Shown: positions 45,091 through 56,076 of the stretch, in pieces | Layout: every line of letters starts with the position of its first letter | Numbering within the stretch: position 1 is the stretch's first letter | DNA from: Manihot esculenta | Lineage: Eukaryota > Streptophyta > Magnoliopsida > Malpighiales > Euphorbiaceae | Assembly: GCF_001659605.2 (NCBI RefSeq) | Contig: NC_035169.2 | Coordinates: 18,042,263 to 18,106,262 of the forward strand | DNA length: 64,000 nt | Reading direction: 5' to 3' | Position numbers and translations under genes: made by a program | The notes under the pieces: model-generated | The model's database searches: none | Seen by the model: the letters and a program-made list of their open reading frames with translations, nothing else | What the model was told of the DNA's origin: nothing

Positions 45091-47361
45091 TGTAATACCC
45101 GGCTAGACCCCGGTATCGGAATTCCTACGTTCCGGCGGATTTTCCGTTGGAAGTCGGGATTCGAGGATGTCGGAGCTTGCCCTAAGGGTATAAGAAAGGT
45201 TTTTAAGATGTTTTTAAGTGTTTTTATCATGTTTGCATGTTTTGAGTTAAGAAAATTGAGTTTTGAAATGAAAAGGCCAAGGGGACAAAAGCCAGGTTCG
45301 GCCGCCGAAGGTGAAGTTCGGCCGCCGAAAGTTGCATGGTTTTGCATGAACGTTAGGCCGCCGAAGGAAGAGTCGATTGGCCACTACAAAAGCCCCTTTG
45401 CCCGAGACTTGAGTGTTAAACACTCTGTTTTTGGGTCAAAGGTAGGTTCAAGCTCTCCTTGGTGTGATTTCTCATGTTTTCCTCAAATCTTGCATGTTTT
45501 AACTTGATTTGAGTTTTTGTTTAGAGATTTGAGCAAAAGGAAGCAAAGTTGAGCACTTGGAGATTTTGATTGAGTTTTCTCCTATCTCCAAGCTTGGATC
45601 ATCAATCCTCTAGTTCTTCAAGAGGTAAGCATGGATCCTCACCTCCCCTTATGTTTAAAGCAAGTTTTAGAAGTTTTGGAGAGGTTTATGGCATGTTTTG
45701 GGGTATATGCATGAGTTTGAGCATATGTTGCTCATATGCGTTTTGTTGTTGTTTTTGGGGCTTGAACTAGTTTTTTAGGCCTCTAGATGCATGAGTTATG
45801 TTAGATGTTAGTGGAGAAGTGTTGGTATGCATGTTCTGGGTGTTTGATAGGAGTTTGGAGGCTGAGAGCATGAGTTGTGCTCGGATTCTGCCTTTCTGGA
45901 GAATCCAGGTTCGGCCGCCGAAGTAAGGTTCGGCCGCCGAACCCCTTGTGGAGGCAGTTTCGGCTGCCAAACCTTGCCCCCGAAAGCTAGGCTTTTGGGT
46001 GAGAAAGGGGCTTTCGGCCGCCGAAAGAGGGAGTTCGGCCGCCGAACATGCATGAGTTTCATCTCTGGACGAGACTTTCGGCCGCCGAAGGTGCCGCCGA
46101 ACATGCATGAGTTTCGTCTCTGGAGAGGGGTTTCGGCCGCCGAACCAGCCGCCGAAAGTGCCCAGTCCAGCCTTCTTTTGCCCATTTTTCCATGCATGCC
46201 TATGATGTTTTAGAGGGGTTTTGGGGAGATAGTAGGAGTTATGTTTAAGTAAGTTTGGTCCTCATTTGAGTCCACCTGTGTAGGTACGGACCCGAGAGAC
46301 CAAGGAGGCCCACAGAGTTAGAGTTACAGAGACTGCTCAGCAGTTGACAGAGGTGAGTGGAATACAACTTTATTTTAAAAGTTAAGAACTGTTTTAGCAT
46401 GATTCATGCATCATTAATGCCATGTTTATGTAGGATGCTTTGCATTAGTATTCACCAAGTTGATGCATTGCATTATTACTTGTATATGTGGATTGGACCG
46501 AGGCGATCTCAATAGCCCATAAGTCTGTCATTATTGTATGTCCTGTGTGAGCTCCTTTGGGGCCGGGCATTTACCTTGGATGAGTCCTGTGAGAGCCCTT
46601 ATAGGGTCGGGCACCATGAGTAGTTAGTGAAAGACCTGTGTGAGCTCCTTTGGGGGCCGGGCACTGACAGAGGGAGTTTTGGGATCATGTCCAATCCGAG
46701 ATGTGAAATGTTTGTGCAGTGATGCATCATATGATAGCATGTTTTAAATGTGATTTTTTTATAGATTCTGCTCACTGGGCTTCAGTAGCTCATCCCTCTC
46801 CCTAACCCCATTTTTCAGGGCCTCAGAGAATAGAAAGAGAAAGAGATAACAAGGGTAAAAGGCATATGTAATAGTATAGAATAGTGGACATGATAATGAT
46901 GTACAGTACAGAGTTATGTAATGTATAGAAATGATGTAATAGTAAGTTATATAGTGAGTTATAGAATTGTGCTTGGCCCTAGTGCTTGTTTATCCCTTTG
47001 CACATGATCATTTTATGATTGAGATAATGTTGTTATGATGCGCTAGGCTTGGTGCATGGTAGTCTTTCTATCTCTGTAGTCACTGTATGGTACCATAGCA
47101 GGTATCACTCTTCGAGTGCATACAGACAGAGCATGCATAGTCCAGGCTTAGTGGAAGTTGTACAGAAAGAAAAGATAGTCAAGCAAAGAAACAAAAAAAA
47201 AAAAAACAAAGAAGAGTAAGATACAGTTTTAAGCTTAAGTTTGATCATGTATGGGATTTATCAGGTACATAGAGTTGACAGTAGGCTTACTACGGGTCCC
47301 GGCGGCCTTAAGCCGATCTGGATCCTAGTGCCGGTGATGGTCCGGTAAGCGGGCTGTTACA
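45091..47361 (+). repeat. 5' LTR of E2
   Basis: 2271 bases, TGTAATACCCGGCTAG to GGGCTGTTACA. TATA-equivalent 'ccactacaaaag' is weak (45382-45390). Inverted-repeat clusters at 45296-45370 and 45905-46160; donor-like AGAGGTAAGC (intron would start at 45625); second donor-like 'cagaggtgagtgg' near 46350; tandem units at 46540-46668; conserved 'ctcactgggctt' block near 46771. Confidence 0.92.
46540..46668 (+). repeat. Tandem units in E2's 5' LTR
   Basis: Three units with the core 'gagctcctttggggccgggca', related in reverse to the array at 12130-12291. Confidence 0.72.
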
Positions 47362-47364
47362 GAT

Positions 47365-47376
47365 TGGTATCAGAGC
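47365..47376 (+). promoter_or_regulatory. Primer binding site of E2 (tRNA-Met)
   Basis: TGGTATCAGAGC, three bases after the LTR end. Confidence 0.93.
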
Positions 47377-47667
47377 ATAGGGCCTCTAGAGTACGGTGTG
47401 CTGAGCTAAGATGCTCAGGGATTAGAGATATCTCACATCGGAAAGAGGTTATTTTAGAGGGCAAGCACAATAGGAAGATCATGTCCACTAGGATAGGATG
47501 TTGAGTCCTGTCTTGATGTGTAATGCCATGATTTTATGCATGTGCATTTAATGATATGCTATGATATGCTATGCTATGCTATGATATGCTATGCTATGAG
47601 TTGAGGGTTCATGTTGTTCCATGGATCCTATGATGCTAAAGTTCATGTTATGTTTTCAGAAGCTAAG

Positions 47668-50600
47668 ATGAGAGGAACCCGTCGATCAGCTAGATTGACT
47701 GGAGCTCCGCCCGAGAATGAGGGTATGGAAGGGCGTCCCCCTGCTTTGCCAAGAGCTATGTCCCAAAGGGCAGGCAGAGAAAGATCATCAAGGGACCCGA
47801 GAAGGTCTTTTGATGAAAGCAGGAGGGAGACAGAACAGAGAAGAAGATCTAGTGATACAAGGGAAGAGATGGATGTGGATCCAAGAAGGGAAGGAGGGTT
47901 AGGTGTTGGCACTACAGAGGAGGATGTGGGATCATCACAGGGAGGCGGTCAGGCCTCGGGGTATGGTTATCCACCCCACTATCAGCCCTACCCACAGGGC
48001 CCAGGATATTCGATGGGAGGTACATCGGATTATCCTAGTTTTCACCCATATCCCACATATATGCCTTATCCACCGTATTACCCCCCATATCCACCATATC
48101 CCATGTATCCACCCTCACCTTTTTACCCCAGTCCAGCATACTCTACACCAGAAAGTTCTGCACCTCCCCCACCACCACCAGTGGTACAACCAGAAGCCCC
48201 AGTTATCTAAACACCTGAACCTGGCCCATCTGTGAGGAGCAAGGTAAAGATGACTGATTACCTAAAGTTAGATGCTCCTAAGTATCAATCAGGAGATGAT
48301 CCGTTTGAGTACATTAAAGCAGTCAAGATGATAGCAGATGAGCTAGGGGCAGATGATACCAGAGCCATTCAGATGGCAGGGTTCACTTTAAAATGTAAGA
48401 AGGCGAAGGAATGGTTTGGCGTCTATGTGGACCCTAGGTTGGATAACATGTCTTGGGAGGAGTTTGCTAATGAGTTTGCCGGATGGGCATTTCCAGATAG
48501 TTCGAAAGAGCTAAAGATGATAGAGTTTGAGCAGCTCAAGCAGACAGAGGATATGAGTATTGATGAGTTTACTGACAGGTTTCTGGAGTTGCTGCGGTAT
48601 GCAGGACAGGCCTATGATACGGAACAGAAAAAGGCTAGGAGGTATGCTATGAAACTGCATTCCAGGTATTCCTCTTTGATCCATGCAGCCGAGAGGGAGA
48701 GTTTCCACACCGTGGTGGATTTAGCACGGAGGATGGAGGCGAGTGCCATTATACAGGGTACAGTGAAACAGCAGCCGGCACAGTCCTCAGGTTCTAAGAC
48801 CCCAGGTAGGGGTAAGTCAGATCCCTCTTCACAGGGTGCAGCAACTTCCAGTGGTAAGAAGTGGAGTGGTTCCACGCAGAAGTCGAGGAAGAATAAGTTC
48901 TGGAATAAGATTAAAGCAGGTCTGGGATTAGGCAGTGGCATGAGTTCAGGCTCAGAGGTGCCAGTGTGTGGTAGGTGCGGTAAAGCGCACAGAGGAGTTT
49001 GTCGTTTGGGGATTACAGGATGTTACAGGTGCGGCCAGGAGGGACACATGGCTCGTGAGTGCCCTCAGGCATCTTTCACGGCACCATCCCAGCAGACAGC
49101 TCCAGCTAGCATGCCACAGCCACCAGTTTTAGGTATGACGCAGGGCAGAGGCAGAGGGAGAGGGTCAGCCTCTTCATCTGCGGGTCCCCGAGGTGGAGGT
49201 CTGTCAGCTCCGGCGCGGATTTTCACGATGACACAGCAGGAGGCAAACACTTCTAACACCGTGGTGTCAGGTAATCTCCTCATTGGGTGTTCTGAGGTGT
49301 ATGCTTTGTTAGACCCTGGTGCTTCGCATTCCTTTGTTGCTCCCAGAGCCATAGAGAGAATGGGTTTGATGACGTCTGGGTTAGAGTGTCCCCTATGGGT
49401 CAGTGGCCCTAAGTGTGATCCATCGTTGGCAGAGACAGTCTGTCGACATAGTCCAGTGTTTATAGATAGTAGATGCCTTCCAGCTGACCTTGTGGTTCTA
49501 GAGTTGACAGATTTTGACGTCATTCTAGGGATGGATTGGCTATCTGCATATGGTGCTACCTTGGACTGCAGAGACAAGGTAGTTAAGTTCAGAGATGAGG
49601 ATGGATCTGAGTTTGTCTTCAGAGGAGACAGGAGGGGCACGCCTAGAGGTCTGATATCAGCCCTACAGGCTCGTAGGTTGCTCAGGAGGGGATGTCAGGG
49701 ATATCTAGCACATGTGAGAGAGCTAGACAGTCAGGTTAGGGACCCCAGTTCAGTGCCCGTAGTCAGAGAGTTCCCAGATGTGTTTCCAGATGAGCTTCCA
49801 GGACTACCACCTGATAGGGAAATAGAGTTCGAGATAGAGTTAGTGCCTGGTACCAGACCGATCTCTATTCCTCCCTACAGGATGGCACCAGCAGAGCTAA
49901 AAGAGTTGAAAGAGCAGCTACAAGAGTTGGTAGATAAGGGTTTCATCCGTCCAAGTACCTCACCCTGGGGTGCTCCAGTGTTGTTTGTCAAGAAAAAGGA
50001 TGGATCCCTTAGACTTTGTATCGACTACAGGCAGTTGAACAAAGTCACTACCAAGAATAAGTATCCTCTACCCAGGATCGATGATCTATTCGACCAGCTA
50101 GCAGGAGCAGGTTGTTTTTCTAAGATAGATCTGAGATCGGGCTATCATCAGCTGAGAATCAGGGAAGAGGATGTACCTAAGACAGCTTTCAGGACCAGAT
50201 ATGGGCATTATGAGTTCTTAGTGATGCCGTTCGGGTTGACTAACGCCCCTGCAGCATTCATGGATCTCATGAACCGAGTTTTCAGAGAGTACCTGGATCA
50301 CTTTGTTATTGTCTTCATAGATGATATCTTGGTGTATTCCAGGAATGCAGAGGAGCATGCCCATCATCTGAGGATAGTCCTGCAGACCTTGAGAGAGCAT
50401 GGTTTATATGCCAAGTTCTCCAAGTGTGAGTTCTGGCTAAGGAGCATTTCATTCTTGGGGCATGTAGTGTCAGATCAAGGTCTAGCAGTGGACCCCAAGA
50501 AGATAGAAGCTGTAGCCAATTGGCCTAGACCCACCACAGTGACAGAGGTCAAGAGTTTCTTGGATTTGGCAGGCTACTACAGGAGGTTCGTTCAGGACTT

Positions 50601-52519
50601 CTCCAAGATAGCGGCTCCTATGACCAGATTAACCAGAAAGAACCAGAGATTCACATGGTCTGACCAATGTGAAGAGAGCTTTGAAGAGTTAAAGAGAAGA
50701 TTAACTTCAGCACCGGTGTTAGCTCTGCCTACTAGTGATGACGACTTCACAGTGTTCTGTGATGCGTCCCGAGTGGGATTAGGTTATGTGTTAATGCAGA
50801 ATGACAGAGTAATAGCTTATGCTTCTAGACAGCTGAAGAAGCACGAGCTGAACTATCCAACACACGATCTTGAGATGGCAGCTGTTATCTTTGCACTCAA
50901 GATGTGGAGGCATTACCTCTATGGGGTGAAATGTGAGATCTTTACAGATCATAAGAGCCTACAGCACATCCTGAGTCAGAGGGAGTTAAATTTGAGGCAG
51001 AGACGGTGGGTGGAATTGCTTAGTGATTATGATTGCAAGATCCAGTATCATCCGAGAAAGGCAAATGTTGTAGCCGATGCCTTGAGCCGAAAATCATTAG
51101 GCAGTTTATCCCACATTATAGCAGAAAGGAGGCCGGTGGTGAAGGACTTCTACAGGTTAGTTGAGGAAGGGCTACAGTTAGAGTTAACTGGTACAGGTGC
51201 TTTGATTGCACAGATGAAAGTTATACCCGTGTTTCTGGAGCAGGTGGCTCAGAAACAACACGAGGATCCAGAGTTGATCAAGATTGCCAGGACTGTTCAG
51301 TCAGGCAAGAGCGAAGCGTTCAGATTCGACAACCAAGGGATTCTCCGCTACGGGCATAGACTATGTGTACCAGACGACATCAGTTTGAAAGGAGACATTA
51401 TGAGAGAAGCTCATAATGCGAGATATAGCATTCACCCTGGAGCCACCAAGATGTATCAAGATCTGAAGAGAGTGTATTGGTGGCCAGCAATGAAGAGAGA
51501 AGTGGCACAGTTTGTGTCAGCCTGCGAGATATGTCAAAGGGTGAAGCTAGAGCATCAGAAGCCGGCTGGAATGCTTAACCCACTGCCGATTCCAGAATGG
51601 AAATGGGAGAATATAGCCATGGATTTTGTAGTGGGGTTACCGGCGACGTCCAACAGACTAGACTCCATATGGGTGATTGTGGATAGACTGACTAAATCTG
51701 CTCACTTCATTCCTGTCAGGAGTGGCTACTCTGTGGACAAGCTAGCGCAGGTATATGTTGAGGAAGTTATGAGGTTACATGGGGCTCCTGTTTCTATAGT
51801 GTCTGACAGAGGACCCCAGTTTACCTCCAGGTTTTGGCGAAGTCTGCAAGAGGCTATGGGCACAAGATTAGACTTCAGCACTGCTTTCCATCCACAGACT
51901 GACGGACAGTCAGAGAGGACCATCCAGACCATAGAAGATATGCTTCGAATGTGTGTGCTAGATTTTGGCGGATCTTGGAGGCAGCATCTACCCTTAGTGG
52001 AGTTTGCCTACAACAATAGCCATCATGCTAGCATAGGGATGGCCCCATATGAAGCTCTGTATGGGAGGAAGTGCAGGTCACCAGTTTGTTGGGAAGAGGT
52101 TGGAGAAAGGTCCCTAGCAGGGCCTGAGTTAGTAGAGATCACGAACAGGGTGGTGCCCATCATCAGAGAGAGGCTCAAGACTGTTGTTAGTCGGCAGAAG
52201 AGCTATGCAGACGTTCGCAGAAAGCACATAGAGTTTGAGGAGGGGGATCTGGTCTTGTTGAAGGTGTCTCCAATGAAAGGGGTGGTTCGGTTTGGGAGGA
52301 AAGGTAAGCTGGCTCCGCGGTACATTGGACCTTTTGAGATTTTGCAGAAGGTCGGAAATGTGTCGTATAAGCTTGATTTGCCTATCTCTATGGAAAGAAT
52401 CCATCCAGTCTTCCATGTTTCGATGCTAAGGAAGTTTGTGTCAGATCCGAATAAGGTTCTCAGCGAACCAGATGTGGAGATCCTAGGTGATCTCACATAT
52501 GTAGAACAACCAGTGCGGA
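47668..52519 (+). pseudogene. E2 gag-pol, one gag stop, truncated before the chromodomain by E3
   Basis: Start at 47668 ([15 protein letters not shown]), the ATG shared by all copies; an in-frame ATG at 47611 lies upstream in the supposed intron. Order: basic N-terminus, Pro/Tyr-rich part near 48040-48135, TAA stop at 48208-48210, Gag core from about 48250, zinc knuckles [12 protein letters not shown] and [14 protein letters not shown] (48960-49070), protease DPGASHSF near 49315, RT (FIDDILVY near 50315), RNase H ([10 protein letters not shown] near 50755), integrase with its zinc-binding part near 51410-51540 and the SDRGPQFTS and [11 protein letters not shown] parts near 51800-51935, and the GPY region near 52325. 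After 'TYVEQPVR' the E3 LTR begins. The gag stop would prevent production of full Gag; the long open pol suggests recent activity of the source. Confidence 0.93.
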
Positions 52520-52697
52520 TGTAATACCCGGCTCGAGTCCGGCATCGGAATTCCTGTAGTCCGGTGGAATCTCGGGTGTCGGAACCCTCGAGAAGGGTAA
52601 TACATATGTTTTTTAAGGTATTTTCACTGGTTTTCATGGTTTGAAGGGTTAAAAGACTTGAGTTTTGAAAGAAAAGCAACAAGAGAGAAATGCAAAG

Positions 52698-52765
52698 GTT
52701 CGGCCGCCGAAGGTCACTTTCGGCCGCCGAACATTGCATGGTTGCGGCTTCACGTTCGGCTGCCG
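52698..52765 (+). promoter_or_regulatory. GCCGCC-rich inverted repeats upstream of the E3 TATA box
   Basis: Two TTCGGCCGCCGAA repeats and one TTCGGCTGCCGAA end about 20 bases before TATAAAAG. GCCGCC is the core of the GCC-box bound by plant ERF factors; binding here is not shown. Confidence 0.5.
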
Positions 52766-52786
52766 AAGGTGGTCTGGCCAGCCACC

Positions 52787-52794
52787 TATAAAAG
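52787..52794 (+). promoter_or_regulatory. TATA box in the 5' LTR of E3
   Basis: TATAAAAG in the conserved context 'ggccagccacctataaaag'. The matching site in the 3' LTR is 62216-62223. Confidence 0.78.
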
Positions 52795-52822
52795 GGCCAA
52801 GGGTCGGTGGAAGGAGGTTATT

Positions 52823-54854
52823 TGTAATACCCGGCTAGTTCAGACATCGGAGTTCCTACCGTCCGGTGGAATTTTGAATGTCAGAGTTTCCCTGAAGGGT
52901 AGAGTGGCATGTTTAGGTTTTAAAGTTGAGTTTTTGATGTTTTAATGGTGTAAGCATGATTATGTGTTATAGTTTGGTGTTCAGGTTGTCCAGCTTCTGA
53001 TTTCAGGAGGTAAGGGAAGTCTTTATACTTGTTTTAATGATTTCTAATAGCTTTTAAAGTGGTTAAGGGGAGTTGTGCATGTGTATGCATGAGTTGTGCA
53101 TATTAGGGTGTATGGATCCTATGCTTTGTTTGTGGTTGTTGTGTGTTATTTGTTGGAGTTTTAATGTGTTTAAGACTCCTATATGCATGATTAAGTGTTT
53201 AGAGTATGTTTGGAGAGGTTGGATGCATGTTTGGAGAGTTGAAGTTCGGATGGCAGGCGTTCTTATGCACGAAACTGAGTTCTGAATGAACCCAGGTTCG
53301 GCCCCCGAAAGTCCAAGTTAGGCCGCCGAACATGCCTGACTTTCGTCTCTGGAGGAAACATTCGGCCGCCGAAGGTGCTGCCGAAGGTGCCCTGTCCAGC
53401 TTTCCTTTGCTTGTTTTGCATGCATGTTTTGAGGTGTTTTAAGGGGTCTTAAGGGGAGTTGTTTAAGAGTTGATAAGAGTATGTTTGACACCTCATTCGA
53501 GTCCCTTTGTGTAGGAGTGGACCCGACAGTTCAGGGAGGTCGTCAGGATTAGCAGTTGCAGAGTCAGTCAGGTTTCTGCTTGAGGAGCAGAGGTGAGTAG
53601 AACTAAACTTAATCTTTTATTAAAGAAACATAATGCTTTAGCATAGTTCATGCATCATGAATGCTATGATATGTATTAGGGTGATTGCATTAGAATCACG
53701 AATGTGAAGCATTGCATATTATGTGATCAGAGATTAGGTGGACCCAGGCGACTCCAATAGCCTAAGCTTCGGCTCCTGTCATTGTGTCAGGTCAGTTGGG
53801 CAATTACTTGTTGGAATGCCCTGTGTAGCTCCTTTGGGGGGCCAGTGTTGACAGAGGGTATTTTTGGGGTCATGTCTACCTTAGTGGGGATTGGACCAAG
53901 GCGACTTCAATAGCCCGTCGAGGGAGTTTTGGGGTCATGTCTAATCCAAGATATATTGAGATGCTTGTGTTGTGATGCATTTTCATATATAGTGCGTATG
54001 AATGAACTGTTTTCAATGTTTCTACTCACTGGGCTTTAGAAGCTCATCCCTTTCCCTTAATCCCAGTTTTGCAGGTACAGGGTTAGCTGGGAAGTCAGAA
54101 GCATCAGAGTGTTGGCTTCAGTATGTTTGTGTATAGCATAGTGTGGACATGATGTATGTAAAAGGATATATGTAAAGTGATGTAATAGTTAGTCAGTTAA
54201 GGTATAAATGTATTAGAATGTGCTTTTGCCTATTGTCTAGTGTATGTTAATCCCTTGTCTATGCATGTATCCTGTTTTCAGTTTAATGATGAGCAATGAG
54301 TCAAACCAGGCTTAATAACATGTTGTGTTTCGAAAACCCAGTGAATTATAACTGTGAGGGAAGACAGGGTTTAATTCCCTTGACCCAAGACCAGTGCGGA
54401 GGAAAGACCAGGTTTGATTCCTGTGATCCATAGAGAGGCCAATAGAGAAGATCAGGTTTGATTCCTGTGACTCTATGGTAGCCAAGTTAACTTATGATAT
54501 GCTGACCCTTACAGAGTGGGTTCTATGCTGCAGAGCGCATAGGGTATGGAGGTTACTTGGTAAAGCATCACTGGTGTATTATAGATAGCCAGAGGGCTAG
54601 TTCAGATTAGTATATCTGAGCATTTGGTTCATATGATTGGACCTATGGTACAGTGTTTAAAAGGTTAAGTCTGGTAGTTTTAAAGACAAGTTTTAAAAAG
54701 TAATAGTCCAGTCGGATCATGTATGGGATTTTAACAGGTACACAGAGTTCATAGCAGGCTTACTACGGGTCCCGGCGGCCTTAAGCCGATCTGGATCCTA
54801 GTGCCGAGCAGTTTGGGCCGTTACAAAGAGGGTACCGGTTTCCGGGCTGTTACA
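52823..54854 (+). mobile_element. Ty3/gypsy solo LTR inside E3's 5' LTR
   Basis: 2032 bases, TGTAATACCCGGCTAG to GGGCTGTTACA, with a perfect duplication TTATT (52818-52822 and 54855-54859); the uninterrupted sequence is seen in the 3' LTR near 62244. It carries inverted repeats at 53297-53395 and a donor-like 'cagaggtgagtag' near 53587. Near its end it has 'gggccgttacaaagagggtacc' before the final terminus, as if the last bases were duplicated. It is the youngest insertion of the E2/E3 stack. Confidence 0.94.
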
Positions 54855-55721
54855 TTATTTCTCCTCCACTTGCAGCCAGAGGTGAGTTTCAGCCTCTCCT
54901 ACGTTGACTTTCATGTTTTCCATGATTTTCATCAAATCTTTCAAGAGTTTTAAGAGTTTTGGTGATTTATGAAGGTTTTGAGCAAAAGAACCAAGTTTTG
55001 AAGCTTGGAGCTTTGGAAGAGCTTTTCTTCATATCTCCACGTTGGGATCCTTCATCCTCAAGTTTTTTAAGAGGTAAGTGAAGATCCTGAGCTTCTTTGA
55101 TGGTTTTGAAAGGTTTTATGAAGTTTGTATGGGTAGTATGCATGTTTAGGTTTAGGTGAGGTTTTTGGTGATTTGTGGTGTTCCCGCATGATTAAGTGTT
55201 GTGTGTTATGTTTGTTTGGGGTTTTAGGATAGTTTTAGACCCCTTTGTGCATATATATGTGTATATGCTAGTTGGGAGTAGTTGATGTGCATGTTGGTAG
55301 GTTTTTGGGCAAAGTTTGCATGAAACAGAGCAGGGTTCAAAACCAGGTTCGGCCGCCGAAGGAAGGTTCGGCCGCCGAACCCTTTGTGGAGGCAGTTCGG
55401 CTGCCAAAGGTTGCCCCCGAAAGCTAGGCTTTCGGTTTCGAAAGGGACTTTCGGCCGCCGAAAGAGGGAGTTCGGCCGCCGAAAGTGTGTGAGTTTCGTC
55501 TCTGGACGAGACCTTCGGCCGCCGAAGGTGCCGCCGAACATGCATGAGTTTCGTCTCTGGAGTGGGGTTTCGGCCGCCGAACCTGCCGCCGAAAGTGCCC
55601 TGTCCAGCTTCCTTTTGCATGTTTTATGTGATGGTTTGAGGATTTTTTAGAGGGGTTTTGGGGAGTTTCTTAGAGATGTTCTTGAGTGAGTTTAGTCCCT
55701 CATTTGAGTCCACCTGTGTAG

Positions 55722-55798
55722 GTACGGACCAGAGGAATCAGGGACATCAGCAGTGAGTCCAGAGTCAGAACCTGCAGAGTCAGTGCAGAGATAACCAG
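55722..55798 (+). other. Candidate internal leader exon of E3
   Basis: About 77 bases between an acceptor-like 'gagtccacctgtgtag' and the donor CCAG|GTGAGTGG. The same pair is present near 46283-46350 in E2, near 53516-53590 in the nested LTR, and in reverse in the 5042, 16816, 32586 and 40014 LTRs. Confidence 0.4.
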
Positions 55799-56001
55799 GT
55801 GAGTGGAATTTAACTTAATGTTTTAATATGAGAACTGAATATTTTATCATGCTTCATGCATCATGAATATGCTATAGGGTGAGTGCATTAGTGTACACGA
55901 AGATGATGCATTGCATTTATCCTTGTACTTGGCACTGCTCCTTGTACATTGCTTATGTGAGACGGCACGGACTTCGTGAGGATTCATTAGCCCTCAGAGG
56001 A

Positions 56002-56076
56002 AAGACCTGGAACAGCCCTACGGGGACCAGGCACACACACAGAAAGACCTGGAACAGCCCTACGGGGACCAGGCAC
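56002..56076 (+). repeat. Two tandem hairpin-like units in E3's 5' LTR
   Basis: Two copies of a 41-base unit with CCTGG and CCAGG arms around 'aacagccctacgggga'. Same at 63406-63480 in the 3' LTR. Confidence 0.8.

Larger units (their letters stand above)
45625..47659 (+). other. Candidate leader intron of E2
   Basis: Donor AAGAG|GTAAGC in the 5' LTR and acceptor 'tatgttttcag' ending at 47659, eight bases before the gag ATG. Same placement as in E1 and E3. Inference from sequence only. Confidence 0.5.
45091..52519 (+). mobile_element. Ty3/gypsy chromovirus (Tekay-type) E2, 3' end cut by E3
   Basis: 5' LTR 45091-47361, primer site 47365, leader, and gag-pol from 47668 to 52519, where E3 is inserted in the codons just before the chromodomain. 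The base run GTTTC (45086-45090) is the expected left duplication; its partner and the rest of E2 would lie beyond the window. Apart from one stop in gag, the frame is open for over 1600 codons. Confidence 0.93.

Noticed and set aside
47611..47667. Upstream in-frame ATGs (47611, 56857, 39861) as gag starts
   Set aside because: Their sequences differ between copies, whereas [12 protein letters not shown] is conserved, and they lie before the conserved acceptor-like site.
48232..52524. The open frame ending at 52524 as a natural end of pol
   Set aside because: The last codons and the stop come from the start of the E3 LTR (TGTAATACC); the chromodomain was cut off by insertion.
55192..55650. 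Overlapping frames rich in RRPN, SAAE and RPPK on both strands over LTR parts (also 17972-18601, 45767-46213, 62584-63054, 33719-34006)
   Set aside because: These peptides are translations of the repeated CGGCCGCCGAA units, which keep frames open on both strands because they contain no stop. They do not look like proteins, and the same pattern recurs wherever the repeat occurs.
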